Assembly (NCBI GenBank): GCA_004154925.1
Contig: QJNS01000097.1
Span: 1 to 64,000, forward strand
Direction: 5' to 3'
From: Monosporascus cannonballus
Lineage: Eukaryota; Ascomycota; Sordariomycetes; Xylariales
Length of the DNA: 64,000 bases
In this document: piece after piece, positions 58,685 to 64,000 of the stretch
How positions within the stretch are numbered: the first letter of the stretch is position 1
Layout of the letters: each line of letters opens with the position of its first letter
Position numbers and translations under genes: made by a program
The notes under the pieces: generated by a model
The model's database searches: none
What the model was told of the DNA's origin: nothing
Seen by the model: only the letters and a program-made list of their open reading frames with translations

Positions 58685-59075
58685 ATTGGTTTAAATTTGT
58701 ACTAATTAGATCCGGTACCGGTTTAAGTCCGTATTAATATGGGGCCATAAGCCGGATTGGTTTAAATTTATATTAGTACTGGGCCTAAACCGTATTGGTA
58801 TTGGAATTATTTAATCCTAGGGTTTATTAGTTCAAATATGTACTGGTACAAATTTATAAGCCGTATTGGTATCGGAATTATATTAATAAATATAATTTGA
58901 TTTATATTAATTTAGATCCCGTATTAATTTAGATTTATATTGGTTCAAATTTCGTATTGGTTTTATTTTTATATTGGTTTTGGCTTTAAGCCGTATTGGT
59001 TTATTTCTGTATTAATTATACCGTTTTTATAAAATTGGTTTAAATCCGTATTGGTTTATCTGGTGTGAATATAAA
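58685..59075 (+). repeat. Degenerate minisatellite, CCGTATTGGTTTAAAT-like units
   Basis: About 390 bp containing many variants of CCGTATTGGTTTAAAT and TATTGGTATCGGAATTAT. GTATTGG or a one-base variant occurs at least ten times with irregular spacing. Confidence 0.65.
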
Positions 59076-59960
59076 CCAATCTATATATAGATTAATATAT
59101 TTTAGATAAGGTTTTCGTTTTGCTTAAGATATTATATATATATTCGGTTAAGTTATTTGGTTAAATATAAAAAAAATCCATTTAATAAATATATATTTAT
59201 TTATTTTTTATAATTAAAATTATTTAATTTTATAATTATTATTTTTCGACGTTTTAATATTTTGGTTTTATTACGTCTATAATTTTGAATAAAATTTTAA
59301 ATAAACCGTTTTTATGGCTTAACCGTTTTTATTAATAAGGGATTTATAACCGAAAATTAATAAAGTTTTTTTAATTTATAACTTAATAGTTTTTCTTTTT
59401 AAATAATATTCGGATGTTCCCGGTATAAAATTATCTAGCTATAATTTTAGGTATTTTAACGCCTAATATCGCCGGAATTCCGTTTATATAAAGGTCTATC
59501 CCGTTTAATTATGGGGTTACGGCAGTACGATAATTTATATTTAATACCTTACGTCCTTTACATTTAAATAATTATTTTTTAAATTTTATTAAATAATTTC
59601 ACGTTTTAATTATTTAAATAAGTTTTTAATTATTTAAATTTAAGTTATTATTAAACGAAATTCCCAGGTTTAAATAATATTTATATCCGTTTGGATTTTC
59701 CGTTTTTATAAATAACGGACATACCAAATTTAATATATAAATAATAGGTTAATTGCCGCAAACGTATAAAACCGGTTATTTAAAATATGACGGGATATTT
59801 CCGTTATTTTTGATATAATTTATTTTGCTTTATTATATTTTCGTAAGGAATTTTTAAATTATTAATTTAATATTTTTTAGTTCGCCCCTTATATTTTTAA
59901 AGGTTTACGTAATGTTTTCCGTTATAACTTTTGCCTTTTATTTAAATAATATTTAATAAA

Positions 59961-60366
59961 ACTGTTAATAATTTAAAAGCCGTTAATAATAACAAAAAGT
60001 TATTAACAATTTACTAGAAGTTCTTAGCAGCGACAAAAGCTGCTAACAGCTCTATAGCTACTAATAGCCTTAAAATTATTAACAATAATAAAAATTACTA
60101 ACAGCCCTTATTAATTATTAACAGCCTATTAAAGCTGTTAATAGCCTAGCAAAAGCTGCCAGCAGCCCTAAAGTTATTAACAGCTTTACAATTACCAACA
60201 ATACTATTAGCCGCTAACAGTAACAAAAAACTATTAATAACCCCAAAGCTAATAATAATAAAAATTATTAACAGCCCATTAAATCTATTAATAGCCTAAA
60301 AGCCGTTAATAATAACAAAAATTATTAATAGCTTATTAAATTTATTAATAGCTTAAAAGCCGTTAA
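59961..60366. repeat. Degenerate minisatellite of near-palindromic AGCTGTTAACAGC-like units
   Basis: About 400 bp of units such as AAAGCTGCTAACAGC, AAAGCTGTTAATAGCC and AAAGCCGTTAATAATAAC. Many units are close to self-complementary, so single strands could fold into arrays of short hairpins. CA dinucleotides are abundant here (CAGC, AACA), unlike flanking sequence. Confidence 0.7.
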
Positions 60367-62779
60367 CTTATTAAACGGCCGCGGCCTATAACTTTTAGTA
60401 ACAGGATATAGGCATTAGAAAAAAGCAGAAATTAATGTATTTTTTGATATCGTTATTTGGCGCGCCGGCGGACCAGTAAAAACCTTTTTAATTAGCTTTT
60501 TGTTATTATTATTCCTATATAATCTATAATTAATACCACTTTTATCCGTAACCAGCTATATTTCCGTCAATTAATTTTTTCATTTTTTAAACGCGCTAAT
60601 ATTATTAGAAAAATTACCGGCTAACGCCAGTAAATAAAAAAAAACTAAACTGTTGGGTCGAAAAATTAAAAATAAAGAAAATAGGAACCTAAATAAGCTA
60701 ATCCTATTAAGAAAATAAATTAAAATTATGCTTTTAATTATTAATATCATTTTTATTTTAAATTTAATAATCCACCCTGTAAAAAGTTAGCCGGAGGTAA
60801 TATCTTAACCTTTATTAAATCGTTCCGTTATTTCGGTCCCAAAATCTTTTTTATTTTTCGTTTTTTTACCGTTTTTCTGTATTAAACCGTATCGTAAAGT
60901 TTCGTATTACCTAATAAAAGCGAAACGGGCTTTATTTAATATCGCCGGTACATTACCGGTATATTACTGGATTTAATAAGATCCACGGCAAAATACGATA
61001 CAATCTAATATAAAAATATAAGGTTTCTAATCTGGGATATAATTACGTATCGGGAAAAAACCTAATTAACCTTTATTATTACATCTTAATTTTTTTTGTA
61101 TTTTCCCTCTAATTTAATATTAAAACTTAATTTCTTTAAGGAACGCCGCTGTTAATTTTATAATACGGGGTTCCTTATTTGCTAAATTACGTATAACGAT
61201 AATTTCCGGATATAACTTTAGGTATTATTACGGAAAATATTCCGGAAATTTTTTTGCCTTATAACGTTATTAAAAAAATTACCTAATTATTTAGCATAAT
61301 TATATCCGTAATTTCGTATATTTATTATTTTACTTTAACCGCAATTTAATTTTAGGCTAAATTATTTTTCGAAAAATATTTTTAATATAATACCGGACGG
61401 AATATAACATAATAAATTTTAACCGGGTTTTTTCGTTACCCCGGTTCGCCATAAACTTTATAATATTAATTAATTTAATTAATATTTTGTTAAAAAGGCG
61501 TATTTTATATATAATTTCCAAGGTGAAAATAAAAAACCGTAAAGCCTTAACCTGGGTTTTTCGGAATTTAACCTTTTATACGGACATATAATTATTTATC
61601 TTTAAGGCTTTACGTTCGGGTTCGCCGATTTTCAAAAATTTATACAAATTTTAAAAATTTAAAATTATAAAACTTATTTTATATAATTTTCCATATCCGT
61701 TAAATCCGTTATATAAATTCCTTTTTATATCGATATTTTAAACTTAATTTTACTTAAAAACAAATTCGAAAACTTAAAAAACAATTAATTCCTTTTTATA
61801 ATAAATATTATATAAAATTTGTTATTTAGTAAATTTCAGAATCCGACATAACGAATTAATATAATTAATATTTTTTTATTTACGTTTTTTTTCGGAAACA
61901 AAATAATTAATTAATTATTTATTATAATTATTTAATAATTATTATAATTTTGATTTAAATATCCTTAAATTAATATAAAAGTTCGAAAATAATAGTTATT
62001 TAAGGTTTATTAGTAATTAATTGCGGTTCGCCGGTATTTACGGCAAATAATTTTTCGATTATTAATTTTAATATTTTCTATTTAAATTAAAAAGCCGGTA
62101 ATAAAAAGGCAGGCAAATAAGTATAAAAGTTTTTAAAACTTTTATATAAACTTACGAAAATTATTTTATTAATTTTTAAACTATATTTTAACAAATTTAT
62201 AAATAAAGGATAAATAATAAATAATATTTTTCTTTATTAATATTATAATCGTTATTAAATTAGACTATCGTATTTAAAAAAGATTAATTTATTGGCCTTT
62301 TATAATAATAAGGTTGGAAAATTAAAAATATTAATAAAATATTATAAAGAACGTTTTAATTCTATTTATGCGTATTATTACGTAATATAAGATAAATAAC
62401 CGAAACGGTAGCAAAAAAACCAATAATTTTTATGCGTTAATTTTATCGCCTTATAATTTAATTATTTAATAAAAGCGAAAAATCATTTTTAATTATATAA
62501 TAATATTTTTTTAGCTTAATTTATATCAGATTTAAAATGGAAAAATATAAGGCCTTATATTATAACGGGATATTATTAGGTTTTATAATTTACTTTTTCA
62601 TTAACTAATAACTGTTTTTTATTTTAAATTATAATTATTACTAAATACTTATTAGGAGAAAATATTTTAACGTTAATTTTTATTAAATTTTCGTTAAATA
62701 TATTAAGGTAACGGTATTAGGAAATAACTAAATATTTTTAATTTAATTTATTAAAGTATTTATATTTTTTTAAATATAT

Positions 62780-63160
62780 TACTTACCGTTAATAACTAAT
62801 TCGGGTACGTTTAAAGGTAATTTCGGAATAATTATCCTATAAATCCCGCAAATTCCATAATACGGCAAATATTTTACGCGTTATATAAATTATTTTCCAG
62901 TTAATATAACTTATATTGGCCTTTCCGGTAAAATTCGAAAAATTCTGTTTGCTAAATTTAATCGTCCTTTTTTTTGCCGTTAAATAAATTTTCTTTATGT
63001 CGGCATCTTTGGATTTCAGGCGTAGGAAATATTTTTTAAATTTGTTAATATTAATTGCTTTTACCTTTTTAAAATATTATTCGCAAAATCGTCCGCTAAT
63101 GGCTTTGGCCTTGCTAGCAGTAATTTTCTTTTTAAAGCTTATAGCAGTTTTCTTATTTAT
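62780..63160 (-). pseudogene. Unidentified degenerate reading frame, minus strand
   Basis: Read on the minus strand from about 63160, a frame with very few stops gives basic, protein-like sequence: KKTAISFKKKITASKAKAIS, then KVKAININKFKKYFLRLKSK and SKQNFSNFTGKANISYINWK, ending near TFKRTRIS. It is probably a mutated gene of a repeat family. I do not recognise it. Confidence 0.4.
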
Positions 63161-64000
63161 ATTTTTATTTTAATTATTTTTTTCGTTATCGTCCTTATTA
63201 TCGGAATCGTTATCATATTTTTGCTATGCATAAAATTAATTAAAAATATTTTCGTTATAATTTATTATTATAATTTTTTCGATAACGCCGAAATCGAAAT
63301 TAATTTAATATATGTTAAATATAAAGGTTGAATAAATAATTAATATTATATTTTTAATTAGGTCGGATTAATTATTTTCGATTTTTTTATAATTAATAAT
63401 ATATTGTCTTATAGGGAAAGTTACGTTAAAACCGAATTTAAGTTTTTTAACGTTAGCGAAATATTTTTTGTATTTTGAGGTTCGCTTTCTTTCTTATATA
63501 TTTACCTTAATTTGGTTTGCTTATATTTTTTTAACGTTATAATTTTTAGCCGCCTTTTTTATAACGTCCTAATCCTAGCCTAAGTAAATAATTTATATTA
63601 AACCTAATTTTATAACTTAATATAAATTATTAACCTAATTAATAATTTTACGAAATTATTTTATACGGTAATTATTAAAATGTAAATATAGAATACCGAT
63701 AACCTTATTTATTTTTATTAAATCCGGTTTACTTAAATTATTAATAAAGTATTTTTTTATAATTTACTTTAAATAATTCAAAAACTTTTTTTAAATTATT
63801 TTTCCAGTTATTCTATATATATTTGGAATTATAATTTTTCGATATAATTAAGTACTTTATTATATTAAATAATATATATTAGTAATTAAGGACTTTAACG
63901 GAATTAATAACGTAAATAAGGTATTTTATTTTACCAGCTTGGAATACCTTTTTTAATAATAAGGTACTATTTTCGGAAAGTTTTTTTTCGTCGTAATTTA

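Larger units (their letters stand above)
48395..64000. mobile_element. Second AT-rich, RIP-like block with degenerate transposon material (continues beyond window)
   Basis: More than 15.6 kb of strongly AT-rich sequence with stops in all frames, alternating with slightly more GC-rich patches. Surviving C and G are frequent in CG, CC and GG contexts. Mutated reading frames occur on both strands: a DUF3435 gene at about 53.2-54.0 kb (plus), unidentified minus-strand frames near 56.0-56.9 and 62.8-63.2 kb, and two minisatellites. 48.4-50.9 kb is the most AT-rich part and shows nothing recognisable. The right border is outside the window. Confidence 0.7.

Overview
The window is nuclear DNA of a filamentous ascomycete (Pezizomycotina; a Sordariomycete is my best guess, not proven). 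The evidence is short spliceosomal introns with GTAAGT-like donors and CTAAC branch points, fungal gene families (INSIG, HET, DUF1349, NLR-like, PQ-loop), and a two-compartment genome: GC-rich gene islands alternating with extremely AT-rich blocks full of mutated transposons. The AT-rich blocks look like products of repeat-induced point mutation (RIP).

Layout. 1-6.5 kb: the 3' end of an unidentified gene with a Gln/Ala-rich tail, a MAK11-type WD40 ribosome-assembly gene, and a convergent INSIG gene. 6.485-17.877 kb: an 11.4-kb AT-rich block bounded by 31-bp terminal inverted repeats and flanked by the direct repeat GCTGCT; inside is a mutated Ty3/gypsy retrotransposon on the + strand with two LTR-like direct repeats. 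18.7-21 kb: a broken HET-domain gene. 22.2-35.1 kb: mostly intact genes: ribosomal protein L10a (4 exons), a peroxisomal-type NADH pyrophosphatase, a PQ-loop vacuolar transporter, a DUF1349 protein, an orphan protein and a secreted serine protease. 37.2-39.15 kb: a pogo/Fot1-like DNA transposon whose interior is mutated but whose ends are pristine. 39.5-44.6 kb: a zone of broken genes: a fungal NLR-like pseudogene, a 5'-truncated O-methyltransferase abutting it head to head, a cluster of hairpins and 16-bp repeats, and a many-times-frameshifted flavin amine oxidase. 45.3-47.3 kb: an intact CorA-type magnesium transporter gene. 48.4-64 kb (continuing past the window): a second AT-rich block holding a mutated DUF3435 gene (the tyrosine-recombinase 'captain' family of Starship elements), two degenerate minisatellites and unidentified mutated reading frames.

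Working together. The intact genes are housekeeping or metabolic and do not form a visible pathway or cluster. The accessory material tells a story of genome defence: two allorecognition-type genes (HET, NLR-like) and an amine oxidase are broken, and each carries at least one CAR-to-TAR nonsense codon, the change expected from C-to-T mutation at CpA. The most interesting candidates are the DUF3435 remnant in the right-hand block (possible dead Starship), the TIR-bounded 11.4-kb element, and the half-mutated pogo element. All splice sites, family calls and RIP inferences were made by eye, without alignment or database search.
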